Assembly: GCF_030316765.1 (NCBI RefSeq)
Contig: NZ_JASZYT010000008.1
Coordinates: 124,001-188,000, forward strand
Length of the DNA stretch: 64,000 bases
Direction: 5' to 3'
Origin: Variovorax saccharolyticus
GTDB lineage: Bacteria > Pseudomonadota > Gammaproteobacteria > Burkholderiales > Burkholderiaceae_C
The notes below the pieces were generated by a model that worked only from the letters and a program-made list of their open reading frames with translations, ran no database searches and was not told the origin of the DNA. This document shows, piece by piece, positions 37,916 through 45,910 of the stretch. How positions within the stretch are numbered: the first letter of the stretch is position 1; the number at the start of each line of letters is the position of its first letter. A program made the translations under genes and the position numbers.

Positions 37916-38644
37916 ATGAGTCAACAAGAAGCCGCCCTGGTCACGGGCGGCAGCTCCGGCATTGGCCGGGCCACCTGCGAAGCGCTGCTCGCACAAGGAC
38001 GCACGGTCGTCAATCTCGATTACAAGAAGCCCGACTGGAGCCACGAGCGTCTCGTGTCCTTCCAGGCCGACCTCACGCAGGAAGCGCAGACCCAAGCGGT
38101 GGCGCACGAGATCACCTCGGCCTATGCCGTGACGGCGCTGGTCAACAACGCCGGCGCCACGCGCCCCGGCACGATCGACACGGCCACCATGGCCGACCTC
38201 GACTACGTCGTCGGCCTGCACTTCAAGGCCAGCATGATCCTGGTGCAGGCGGCGCTGCCCGCGCTGCGCGCATCGGGCCGGGGCCGGATCGTGAACGTCT
38301 CGTCGCGTGCCGCGCTGGGCAAGCCCGAGCGCATCGTCTACTCGGCCACCAAGGCCGGCATGATCGGCCTCACACGCACGCTCGCCATGGAACTCGGCGG
38401 CGACGGCATCACGGTCAATGCGGTGGCGCCGGGCCCCATCGCAACGGAACTGTTTCGCCAGAGCAACCCTGAAGGCGCACCGCAGACCCGCCGCATCATC
38501 GACAGCATCGTCGTGAAGCGGCTCGGCACCGCGGACGATGTGGCGCGGGCCACGATGTTCTTCCTGTCGCCCGACAACGGATTCGTCACCGGCCAGGTGC
38601 TCTACGTCTGCGGCGGCACCACCCTTGGCGTCGCACCGGTCTGA
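37916..38644 (+). CDS. SDR family oxidoreductase in the pca cluster
   Basis: 242 residues, classical short-chain dehydrogenase: nucleotide-binding TGGSSGIG (10-17), NNAG (77-80), catalytic Ser near 129-130, Y142 and K146 (VYSATKAG), then VNAVAPGPIATELF. Cofactor choice is unclear: the acidic NAD-selecting residue at the end of beta-2 is Asp in VVNLDYKK, so NAD is likely. It follows pcaF by 56 bp and precedes a Bug-type binding protein, so it may belong to the same IclR-controlled unit. The substrate cannot be told; family members in such clusters act on beta-hydroxyacyl-CoA or alicyclic alcohols. Confidence 0.85.
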   Translation: MSQQEAALVTGGSSGIGRATCEALLAQGRTVVNLDYKKPDWSHERLVSFQADLTQEAQTQAVAHEITSAYAVTALVNNAGATRPGTIDTATMADLDYVVGLHFKASMILVQAALPALRASGRGRIVNVSSRAALGKPERIVYSATKAGMIGLTRTLAMELGGDGITVNAVAPGPIATELFRQSNPEGAPQTRRIIDSIVVKRLGTADDVARATMFFLSPDNGFVTGQVLYVCGGTTLGVAPV

Positions 38645-38688
38645 GCCGGACGCCGCTTCCATCGATTCAACTCTTCACAAAGCCTTCC

Positions 38689-39687
38689 ATGTCACGTTCC
38701 CCTGCCGCTGCCGCGCTGAAGCGCCGCACCTTCGCCCTGGCTGCCGCCGCCCTGTCGCTGGCGCCCATCGCCGCCCTGGCCCAGGCCGACTTTCCCGCCA
38801 AGCCCATCACCATCATCGTGCCCTTCTCGGCCGGCGGCACCACCGACATCCTGGCCCGCGTGGTCGGCCTGTACATGAGCCGCCATCTCGGCCAGCCGGT
38901 CGTGGTGGACAACCGCGCCGGCGCGGGCGGCAACATCGGCGGCCAGGCCGCAGCACGCTCGCCGGCCGATGGCTACACGCTGTTCATGGGCACGGTGGGC
39001 ACGCACGCCATCAACCAGAGCCTCTACAAGAAGATGCCGTTCGACCCGATCAAGGACTTCGCGCCGCTCACGCGCGTGGCCATGGTGCCGAACCTGCTGG
39101 TGGCCAACCCGTCGCAGCCCTTCAAGAACGTGAAGGAAATGATCGCCTACGCGAAAGCCAATCCGGGCAAGATCAACTTCGGTTCGTCCGGCAACGGCAG
39201 CTCCATCCACCTGTCGGGCGAGCTCTTCAAGCAGATGGCCGGCGTCGACATGCAGCACGTGCCGTACCGCGGCAGCGCACCCGCGGTGTCCGACCTGCTC
39301 GGCGGCCAGATCTCGGTCATGTTCGACAACATGCCTTCGGCCATTCCGCACGTGAAGGGCGGCAAGCTGCGCGCCCTCGCCGTGACCACGGCCAAGCGCT
39401 CGCCGGCTCTGCCCGACGTGCCGACCATCGCCGAAGCCGGCGTGCCGGGCTACGAGGCGACCTCGTGGTTCGGCCTGCTGGCGCCCGCCGGCACGCCGGC
39501 GCCGGTGGTCGCCAAGCTCAATGCATCCATCCTCAAGGCCCTGGCCGACCCGGAAGTGAAGAAGAAGCTGGCCGAGCAAGGCGCGGAGCCCTTCGGCGAG
39601 AAGCCGGAGCAGTTCGCGGCCTTCATCCAGAGCGAGACGCTGAAGTGGGGCAAGGTCGTGAAGGAGTCGGGCGCCAGCCTCGACTAG
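38689..39687 (+). CDS. Tripartite tricarboxylate transporter (Bug/TctC) substrate-binding protein
   Basis: 332 residues with a twin-basic signal peptide (LKRRTFALAAAALSLAPIAALAQA). The mature part has hallmark Bug segments: PAKPITIIVPFSAGGTTDILAR, VVDNRAGAGGNIGG, PADGYTLFMGTVGTHAIN, INFGSSGNGSSIHLSGELF, HVPYRGSAPAVSDLLGGQI and LPDVPTIAEAGVPGYE. It captures a carboxylate in the periplasm. No TctAB membrane genes are in the window. Lying after pcaIJF-SDR, it could bind an aromatic or dicarboxylic acid of that pathway. Its end overlaps the convergent ornithine cyclodeaminase-like gene by 4 bp. Confidence 0.92.
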   Translation: MSRSPAAAALKRRTFALAAAALSLAPIAALAQADFPAKPITIIVPFSAGGTTDILARVVGLYMSRHLGQPVVVDNRAGAGGNIGGQAAARSPADGYTLFMGTVGTHAINQSLYKKMPFDPIKDFAPLTRVAMVPNLLVANPSQPFKNVKEMIAYAKANPGKINFGSSGNGSSIHLSGELFKQMAGVDMQHVPYRGSAPAVSDLLGGQISVMFDNMPSAIPHVKGGKLRALAVTTAKRSPALPDVPTIAEAGVPGYEATSWFGLLAPAGTPAPVVAKLNASILKALADPEVKKKLAEQGAEPFGEKPEQFAAFIQSETLKWGKVVKESGASLD

Positions 39688-40616
39688 CGCTCGCGTTGCC
39701 AGACCAGGGTCGCGGCCGCGAGATCCTCGAGCGCGCTGCCGACCGCCTTGAAGACCGTGCGCTCGCCGGCCGAACGGCGGCCCCGGCGCTCGCCCCTGCA
39801 GAGCTGCGCCAGCGTTCCCTGGATCGTCTCCGGCGACAGCGCGCCGGCGGCGATGGCGTCGAGCAGGTCGCCGGCCTTGGTCGGCGCCTCTTCGGTGTCG
39901 ACATACACGCGGGCGCCGGCGAAGCAGGCGGCGTCGGCCTCTTTCATGGCTGGCGTGAAACTGCCGATGAGGTCGAGATGGGAGCCCGGCGCCAGCCAGT
40001 CGCCGCGCACCAGCGGCGCCGTGGCGAGCGTCGCGCAGCAGACGATGTCGGCGGCCGACACCGCCGCCCCGAGGTCGTCGACCGCCTGGGCATCCCAGCC
40101 TTCCTGCCGCCATTCGGCGGCCAGCGCCCGTGCCCCTTCCGGCCGGTGATTCCATACCCGGACCTCGCGGATCGAACGCACGCTGGCATGTGCCGCGGGC
40201 AGCAGGCGCGCCACCCGGCCGGTGCCCAGCACCAGCAGCCGCGCGGCGTCCTCGCGGGCCAGGAAGGACGCGCCCAGCGCCGAAGCGGCGGCGGTCCGGT
40301 GCGCGGTGATCTCGTTGCCGTCGAGCTGCGCCAGCGGCACGCCGGTGTGTGCGTCGTAGAGCACGTAGGTCGCATGCAGCCCGGGCAGGCCGAGCGCGCT
40401 GTTGCCCGGAAAGATGTTGATGGTCTTGATGCCGAGGAAGCCGGCTTCGCTCCAGGCCGGCATGATCAGCACGGTGCCGCGGTCGTCGCCGGCGGAGACC
40501 GCATGCACATGGCGCGCTGGCACTGTGGCTGCGCTCGCGAAGGCCGCGCGCAGGGCCGGCACGAGGCTTTTGAAGTCGAGGTGGCTGCGGGTCCGGTGGG
40601 CGTCGAGGATCTTCAT
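39684..40616 (-). CDS. Ornithine cyclodeaminase / mu-crystallin family protein
   Basis: 310 residues. LGIKTINIFPGNSALGLPGLHATYVLYD is the substrate-binding part of the family, then a Rossmann domain with VLGTGRVARLL (G-x-G-x-x-A) and IVCCATLATAPLV. Members include ornithine cyclodeaminase, Delta1-pyrroline-2-carboxylate reductase and alanine dehydrogenase. The absence of the longer N-terminal motifs of true OCD suggests a reductase or dehydrogenase on a small imino or keto acid. It is transcribed toward the Bug-type gene with a 4-bp convergent overlap, and back-to-back with the TauE-like exporter gene. Confidence 0.83.
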   Translation of the reverse strand: MKILDAHRTRSHLDFKSLVPALRAAFASAATVPARHVHAVSAGDDRGTVLIMPAWSEAGFLGIKTINIFPGNSALGLPGLHATYVLYDAHTGVPLAQLDGNEITAHRTAAASALGASFLAREDAARLLVLGTGRVARLLPAAHASVRSIREVRVWNHRPEGARALAAEWRQEGWDAQAVDDLGAAVSAADIVCCATLATAPLVRGDWLAPGSHLDLIGSFTPAMKEADAACFAGARVYVDTEEAPTKAGDLLDAIAAGALSPETIQGTLAQLCRGERRGRRSAGERTVFKAVGSALEDLAAATLVWQRER

Positions 40617-40678
40617 GGGGCGTGTTGGGATGTTGCGTGGACAATGTAGCGCCCAGGCACCCGCAATTCCCTCTCGTC

Positions 40679-41437
40679 TTGAATCTCCCGATCATCACCG
40701 ACCTGCATTTCTATGCGGTCGCCGTTCCCGCCGTGCTCTTGCTCGGCGTCAGCAAGAGCGGCTTCGGCGCCGGCTTCGGCTCCCTCGCGGTTCCGTTCAT
40801 GGCGCTCGCGGTCAGCGTGCCGCAGGCAGCTGCCATCCTGATGCCGGTGCTGCTGCTGATGGACCTGCTCGGCATCGCCGCCTTCCGCCGCGATTTCGAC
40901 CGCCGGCTGCTGCTGTTCCTGATCCCGTGCGGACTGCTGGGCACGGTGATCGGCGCCGTGTTGTTCAAGCTGCTGCCGGCGCACACGGTCGCCGGCATCG
41001 TCGGCGTCTTCACGCTGCTGTTCCTGGCCCAGCGCCTGCTGTTCCCGCCGCGGGCGGACGCTTCGCCGCCGTCGAAGGTCGGCGGTGCGCTGCTCACCAC
41101 CATCAGCGGCTTCACGAGCTTCATCGCGCACGCCGGCGGGCCGCCGGTCAACGCCTACGTGATCCCGCTGCGGCTGACGCCGGTGGTCTTCACCGCCACC
41201 ATGGCCTACTTCTTCTTCGTCGTGAACCTGAGCAAGTGGGTGCCCTACGCCTGGCTGGGCCTGCTCGACTGGCGCAACATGGCGACCTCGCTGGTGCTGC
41301 TGCCGATCGCGCCGCTGGGCGTGTGGGTGGGCATTCGCATCGCGCGGCGCATCGATCCGGTCTGGTTCTACCGCCTGGTCTACCTGGGCATGCTGCTGAC
41401 CGGCCTCAAGCTCTGCTGGGACGGCTTTCTCGCTTGA
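40679..41437 (+). CDS. TauE/SafE family sulfite or organosulfonate exporter
   Basis: About 252 residues, eight predicted membrane helices, starting NLPIITDLHFYAVAVPAVLLLGVSKSGFGAG, with the family's G-F-G-S-L-x-V-P motif and a repeat of it in the second half (FIAHAGGPPVNAYVIP). Such permeases export sulfite, sulfoacetate or other small anions. The TTG at 40679 is chosen since it gives the conventional N-terminus; a GTG at 40622 in the same frame would add 19 residues with no clear ribosome site. It is a single gene; a GC-rich repeat follows. Confidence 0.85.
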   Translation: MNLPIITDLHFYAVAVPAVLLLGVSKSGFGAGFGSLAVPFMALAVSVPQAAAILMPVLLLMDLLGIAAFRRDFDRRLLLFLIPCGLLGTVIGAVLFKLLPAHTVAGIVGVFTLLFLAQRLLFPPRADASPPSKVGGALLTTISGFTSFIAHAGGPPVNAYVIPLRLTPVVFTATMAYFFFVVNLSKWVPYAWLGLLDWRNMATSLVLLPIAPLGVWVGIRIARRIDPVWFYRLVYLGMLLTGLKLCWDGFLA

Positions 41438-41448
41438 GATGAAACACC

Positions 41449-41527
41449 CCCCGAAGCGCCTGCGGCGCCTCCCCCCTCAAAGGGGGCGATACCAGCGGCC
41501 CGGCAAAGCCGGTTCCGCGGTATCCCT
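41449..41527. repeat. Dispersed GC-rich intergenic repeat, copy 1
   Basis: Contains CCCCCTC-AAA-GGGGG and a 31-bp segment (41491-41521) that recurs with two mismatches at 55253-55283. The shared part folds as CCGGC-AAA-GCCGG. It lies in the 228-bp gap after the TauE gene. The recurrence was seen directly. Confidence 0.75.
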
Positions 41528-41665
41528 GGCATTTGGGTGCGCCGGTTTCATGCATCGCGGGTTACGCGATCGCGTGGTGGAGCACTGAAATGTGGCTCGG
41601 CTCAGGCCGATGTAATGCAAACCTCTACGATTGCCGCGCCCCTTCGCGATGGGCAGAATTTCGGC

Positions 41666-41884
41666 ATGTCCGAATTCTCGACGACGCCCGCCGCCCTGCA
41701 GGACCAGGAGCTCCAGAGCCTGGCGACCGAGTGGCGCATGCGCGCGATGCAGGGCGATCAGCTCGCGCACCGCATGGCGCGGGCGCTCGAAGCCGAGCAG
41801 CGCCGCCGCATCCGCGATTCGGGCCTGCAGATCCTGACGCCCGCGGCGTCGCGCGCTTCTTCGCCCTGGTGGAAGTTCTGGTGA
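41666..41884 (+). CDS. Small hypothetical protein, helical and charged
   Basis: 72 residues from the ATG at 41666: MSEFSTTPAALQDQELQSLATEWRMR and then an amphipathic, Arg/Glu-rich helix (DQLAHRMARALEAEQRRRIRDSG) ending in an aromatic tail SPWWKFW. No signal peptide, no membrane span. It would be cytoplasmic, possibly with the aromatic tail touching a membrane or partner. In-frame ATGs at 41537 and 41615 exist, but the codon pattern and the family-like start favour 41666. I do not recognise a named family. It stands alone between the TauE gene and the convergent marR gene. Confidence 0.6.
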   Translation: MSEFSTTPAALQDQELQSLATEWRMRAMQGDQLAHRMARALEAEQRRRIRDSGLQILTPAASRASSPWWKFW

Positions 41885-41923
41885 TCTGCCGCGCCGGCCA
41901 GTCGGTTGGGGACGGCGCAAAGA

Positions 41924-42406
41924 TCAGTGATAGACCTTCTGCAGCAGCCTGATCAGCGTCTCGCGTTCGCGCGGCGTGAGGCGGGCGCTGGCATCGGCCT
42001 CGAGTTCGATCACGGTCTGCTCGGCTTCGCGCACCAGCTGCTCGCCGGCCGGCGTCAGGTGCAGGCCGATGGCGCGGCCGTCGTGCGGGTGCGGGCGCCG
42101 CTCGATCAGGCCGCGGCTGTCCATCGCCGCGATCAGGCTCACCAGGTTCGGCGGCAGGATGTCGAGGGTCGAGCAGAGCTGGCGCGAGGTCGCGCCCGGG
42201 TTGTGGGCGAGCAGCGACAGCACCGAGAAGTCGACCTGCTTGAGGCCGTAGACCGCCATCCGCTCGGCGAACACCTGGGTCACGACCAGCCAGGCGCGGC
42301 GCGCGTTGTAGCCGACGAAGGTTTCGAGCACGCGGGTGTCGAGGTGATCGCTGCGCGCTGCCGCTGCGCCCGCTGGCGAGGGGATTTTCTTGCGTGGGGT
42401 GACCAT
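41924..42406 (-). CDS. MarR-family regulator of the hydroxycinnamate operon (CouR/FerR-like)
   Basis: 160 residues. The winged helix is seen in FSVLSLLAHNPGATSRQLCSTLDILPPNLVSLIAAMDSRGLIERRPHPHDGRAIGLHLTPAG (recognition helix in PPNLVSLIAAM; wing RPHPHDGRA). It is the last gene of the minus-strand chain running from the enoyl-CoA hydratase at 50480 down to here, 28 bp after the acyl-CoA dehydrogenase. In Rhodococcus and several proteobacteria hydroxycinnamate operons are repressed by MarR proteins (CouR, FerC/FerR) that respond to the CoA thioester. A matching inverted repeat lies in the divergent promoter at 50501-50527. Confidence 0.83.
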   Translation of the reverse strand: MVTPRKKIPSPAGAAAARSDHLDTRVLETFVGYNARRAWLVVTQVFAERMAVYGLKQVDFSVLSLLAHNPGATSRQLCSTLDILPPNLVSLIAAMDSRGLIERRPHPHDGRAIGLHLTPAGEQLVREAEQTVIELEADASARLTPRERETLIRLLQKVYH

Positions 42407-42434
42407 GGCCCGAGGGTAACCCGGCCGGCGCCGC

Positions 42435-44162
42435 TCAGGCTACTGATTGCCGGGTGCTCACCGCTTCGCAGGCGCGCTTGACGATGCCCAGCCGAAGCTC
42501 GAACTCGGGCAGCACCCAGCGGCGGAAGGCGGCCTCGGGTGCGTTCCAGCGGGCCTCCTGCGGCGCCGCGCGCCCGATCCGGGCCCAGGCCCAGGCCAGC
42601 AGCGAGATCATCACCACCCGCAGGTAGTCGTCGGCCACTTCGTAGGGCAGTGCGGGGTCGGCCGCCGAGGCCATCGCGAGCGTGGTCGTGAGGTAGCGCA
42701 ACTGCGCCAGTCGTCGCTGCACGTCGGCATCGATCTCGCGCGCAGCGTCGAGTTCGTCGCGCAGTTCGATCAGCAGCGCCGACATGCCGGCGCCGCCATC
42801 GGCCAGCACCTTGCGCACCAGCAGGTCGATCGCCTGGATCTCGTTGGTGCCCTCGTAGATCATCGTGACGCGGGAGTCGCGCACCACCTGCTCGATGCCC
42901 CATTCGCGCACGTAGCCATGGCCGCCGAAGACCTGCAGGCATTCGCTGGCGCCATGGAAGGCCTGCTGCGTGCAGGCCGACTTGAGCACCGGCGTGACCA
43001 GCGCGCACCAGCGCTGCGCGCGCTCGCGCGACTTCGCATCGCTGTCGTGGCGCGCCACGTCGAGCTGCACCGCGGTGCGATAGGCGATCAGGCGGGTGCC
43101 GTCGATCCAGGCGCGTTGGGTGTCGAGGATGCGGCGGATCGCCGGATGCTCGGCCACCAGGTCGGAGGTCTCGCTGCCGCGGCTGGCCGGTGCCGGGCCG
43201 GGCGCGCGCATCTGGCGGCGTTCGTGCGCATAGGCGTCGGCCTTCTGCCAGGCGGCATCGAGCAAGCCGATGCCCTGCAGCGCCACGTGCAGCCGGGCCG
43301 CGTTCATCATCACGAACATCGCCGCCAGCCCGCGGTTCGGCTCGCCGATCAGCCAGCCGGTGGCGTCGTCGAAGCGCATCACGCAGGTCGAGCTGCCATG
43401 CAGGCCCATCTTTTCCTCGATGCGCTCGCAGTGCACCGCGTTGCGCGAGCCGTCGGGCAGGCGCTTCGGCACCAGCACCAGCGACAGGCCCTTGGGCCCG
43501 GCCGGTGCGTCGGGCATCCGGCACAGCACCAGGTGCACGATGTTGTCGCTGAGGTCGTGCTCGCCGCCCGAGATGAAGATCTTGCCGCCCGCGACGCGGA
43601 AGCTGCCGTCGGCCTGCGCCACGGCGCGGGTGCGCACCTGCCCCAGGTCGCTGCCGGCATGGGCTTCGGTCAGGCACATGGTGGCCAGCCATTCGCCGGT
43701 GGCGATCTTCGACAGGTAGCGCTGCTTGAGCTCTTCGCTGCCGTGGTGCCTGAGGCACTCGTAGGCGCCGTGCAGCAGGCCCGGCGCCATCGTGAGCCCG
43801 TGGTTGGCAGCGCTGAGCCATTCGAAGAGCACGGCGTCCAGCACGGCGGGCAGGCCCTGGCCGCCGTCTTCGGGCGCGGCCGAGAGAGCGGGCCATCCGC
43901 CATCGACGAAGGCCCGGTAGGCCTCGCGGAAGCCCGGCGGCGTGATGACCTCGCCGTCGACGAAGCGGCAGCCGATCTCGTCGCCATCGCGGTTCGACGG
44001 CGCGATGACTTCGGCGACGAACTTGCCGGCCTCGTCGAGCACCTGGGCCTGCAGCGTCTCGTCGACCTCCGCGAAAGGCGCCAGGGCGCGCAGGCGTGGC
44101 GTGGCGCCGAGCACCGTGTTCAACACGAAGCGAACATCGTCGGGACGGGGCTGGTAGTTCAT
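42435..44162 (-). CDS. Acyl-CoA dehydrogenase (DmdC/FadE-like), possible dihydro-hydroxycinnamoyl-CoA dehydrogenase
   Basis: 575 residues, longer than the usual 380 owing to an N-terminal leader and a C-terminal extension as in the DmdC/FadE5-like group. ATMCLTEAHAGSDLGQVRTRAV is the FAD-binding signature, the substrate segment is GGHGYVREWGIEQVVRDSRVT, and the catalytic glutamate follows in MIYEGTNEIQAIDLLVRKVL. It would oxidise a saturated acyl-CoA to the enoyl-CoA. In this operon a likely substrate is a phenylpropanoyl (dihydrocinnamoyl)-CoA, which would feed reduced phenylpropanoids into the same pathway. 11 bp after the esterase gene. Confidence 0.87.
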   Translation of the reverse strand: MNYQPRPDDVRFVLNTVLGATPRLRALAPFAEVDETLQAQVLDEAGKFVAEVIAPSNRDGDEIGCRFVDGEVITPPGFREAYRAFVDGGWPALSAAPEDGGQGLPAVLDAVLFEWLSAANHGLTMAPGLLHGAYECLRHHGSEELKQRYLSKIATGEWLATMCLTEAHAGSDLGQVRTRAVAQADGSFRVAGGKIFISGGEHDLSDNIVHLVLCRMPDAPAGPKGLSLVLVPKRLPDGSRNAVHCERIEEKMGLHGSSTCVMRFDDATGWLIGEPNRGLAAMFVMMNAARLHVALQGIGLLDAAWQKADAYAHERRQMRAPGPAPASRGSETSDLVAEHPAIRRILDTQRAWIDGTRLIAYRTAVQLDVARHDSDAKSRERAQRWCALVTPVLKSACTQQAFHGASECLQVFGGHGYVREWGIEQVVRDSRVTMIYEGTNEIQAIDLLVRKVLADGGAGMSALLIELRDELDAAREIDADVQRRLAQLRYLTTTLAMASAADPALPYEVADDYLRVVMISLLAWAWARIGRAAPQEARWNAPEAAFRRWVLPEFELRLGIVKRACEAVSTRQSVA

Positions 44163-44173
44163 CGCAGGAAGTC

Positions 44174-45901
44174 TCAGGTTGCGCGGCAGGCAAAGCTGGC
44201 TGCGCTTTCGGTGTCGCCGCCGGTGTAGACCGCGACCTTCGGATAAGGGCACAGCGGTCGCGTGCGCCGAGCCGACCAGCTGGCCGGGACTTCGGCATTG
44301 ACGCTCGCTGCGCCCGGACCGCGCGCATTGGCGGCCACGCTGTCGGGCGCCTGGCCCTGCTCGACCCAGCCGACCAGCGCGCTGAGCATGTCGAACTGGT
44401 CGGTGGCCGGGCCGCCCGAGCAATGGTTCATGCCGGGCACCGGGAAGTAGCGCGCGAAGCGCGCGGCGTCGCCGCCGTTCGCGCCTTGCAGCCGTTCGTA
44501 CCACGCGGCGGTGTCGTCGGCAGAGAACACCGGATCGCTGGTGCCGTGGTAGACGATCATCTTGGCACCGCGGTCGCGCAGCGTCGCAAGGTTCGCCGCA
44601 TCGGGCGGCGCCATGAAGGCCATCGCCGATTCGCGGTAGATGCCATCCGTGGCGTCGATCAGCGGCGCGTCCCGGTCCATGTCGAAGCCAAGCGCGAAGG
44701 CCAGGCCTGCGGGCCGGCCGGCCAGGGGCGGCGAGGTGAAGATGAAGCCGACGGCGCCGGTGTCGCGGGTCTGCGAGCTGGCGAACTTCCACTCGCGCCA
44801 GTTGGCGCCGCCGATGCCGGCGTCGAACGGGAAGCTGCTGTAGAGCGGCTTGCCGGCGCTGTTGCGCGCGCCGGCGAAGACGTTGGCCAGCGCGGTCTTC
44901 TGGGCCGCCGTCAGGCATTGGCCGTCGCGTGCGCCGCTGCAGGCCGGCAGGTCGCGCTGCAGGTCGAAGCGTGCCTGGCAGGCCTTCACGTCGGAGACGA
45001 TGCCGTCCGCGAGGCCGTCGAGCGCGTCGCAGCGCGCCAGCACGCGATCGGACACCAGCTTCAGTTCGGCCGGCGTGAAAGCGCTCTGCAGGTCGGGCTG
45101 GCCGGCGCTGGTGGTGGCGTTCGCCACCCGGGCGTACTGCTGCGCGCCGTAGAGCTGCGCCACGGCGGCGCGCGGCAGGTTGTAGCCGGGGTTGCCGGCG
45201 AGGATGCCGTCGTACTGGCCGGGCGAGCGCGCCGCGGCGACCATCGCGTGGCGGCCGCCGTTCGAGCAGCCGCCGATGTACGAGCGGTCGGGGCCACGGC
45301 CGTAGGCCTTGGCGATCAGGTTCTTGGCCATCGGCGTGAGTTGCGCCACCGCGTTGTAGCCGTAGTCCAGCCGCGCCTGCGGATCGACGCCGAACAGCGG
45401 CCCGAGCGAGCCGGCGTGGCCGGCATCGGAGCTGATGACGGCGAAGCCCATCTGCAGGGCGCTGCTGGCCGGCGCGCCGCCGCCGATGCCGCCCAGAGCG
45501 GGAACCACGGCGCCGTCCAGGCCGCCGTTGGCCTGGTAGAAGAAGCGGCCGTTCCATTCGACCGGAAGGCGCATCTCGAAACCGATCGCGTAGCTCTTGC
45601 CGTCGACCGGACCGACGCGCTCGTTCATGCGGCCCTGCACCAGGCAGTGGGCCGGCGCCGGCATGCTCACGTTGCCCAGGGCGAGCGGGCCGGCCGCCAC
45701 CGACTCGACGCGGGTGTATGCCGTGCCTGCGACCGCCGCCTTGGCCGCCAGGTCGGCGCACGACAGCAGCGGGCCGGGACGGGCTGCGGCCAGCCGCGGC
45801 GGTGCCGAGCCCGGACCCGTCGACGTGCAGGCCGCGAGGCCGATCGCCAGCGACAGGCCGAGCGAGCCGCGGATCGCCGCGGTCCGGACTTTGTTGCGCA
45901 T
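44174..45901 (-). CDS. Tannase/feruloyl esterase family lipoprotein
   Basis: 575 residues. The signal ends in L-A-A-C (22-25), a lipoprotein box. The family's CS-D-HC signature is complete: C212-S213 in YIGGCSNGGRH (nucleophile), D456 in MIVYHGTSDPVFS, and H493-C494 in PGMNHCSGG, where the two cysteines normally form a disulfide beside the triad. A calcium-loop-like CDALDGLADGIVSD is near 291-304. Such enzymes release ferulate, coumarate, caffeate or gallate from esters. The lipid anchor places it at the cell surface or periplasm, ahead of the binding protein encoded 9 bp downstream in gene order. Exact substrate unknown; MHETase is a distant relative. Confidence 0.9.
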   Translation of the reverse strand: MRNKVRTAAIRGSLGLSLAIGLAACTSTGPGSAPPRLAAARPGPLLSCADLAAKAAVAGTAYTRVESVAAGPLALGNVSMPAPAHCLVQGRMNERVGPVDGKSYAIGFEMRLPVEWNGRFFYQANGGLDGAVVPALGGIGGGAPASSALQMGFAVISSDAGHAGSLGPLFGVDPQARLDYGYNAVAQLTPMAKNLIAKAYGRGPDRSYIGGCSNGGRHAMVAAARSPGQYDGILAGNPGYNLPRAAVAQLYGAQQYARVANATTSAGQPDLQSAFTPAELKLVSDRVLARCDALDGLADGIVSDVKACQARFDLQRDLPACSGARDGQCLTAAQKTALANVFAGARNSAGKPLYSSFPFDAGIGGANWREWKFASSQTRDTGAVGFIFTSPPLAGRPAGLAFALGFDMDRDAPLIDATDGIYRESAMAFMAPPDAANLATLRDRGAKMIVYHGTSDPVFSADDTAAWYERLQGANGGDAARFARYFPVPGMNHCSGGPATDQFDMLSALVGWVEQGQAPDSVAANARGPGAASVNAEVPASWSARRTRPLCPYPKVAVYTGGDTESAASFACRAT

Positions 45902-45910
45902 GCGGGCTCC

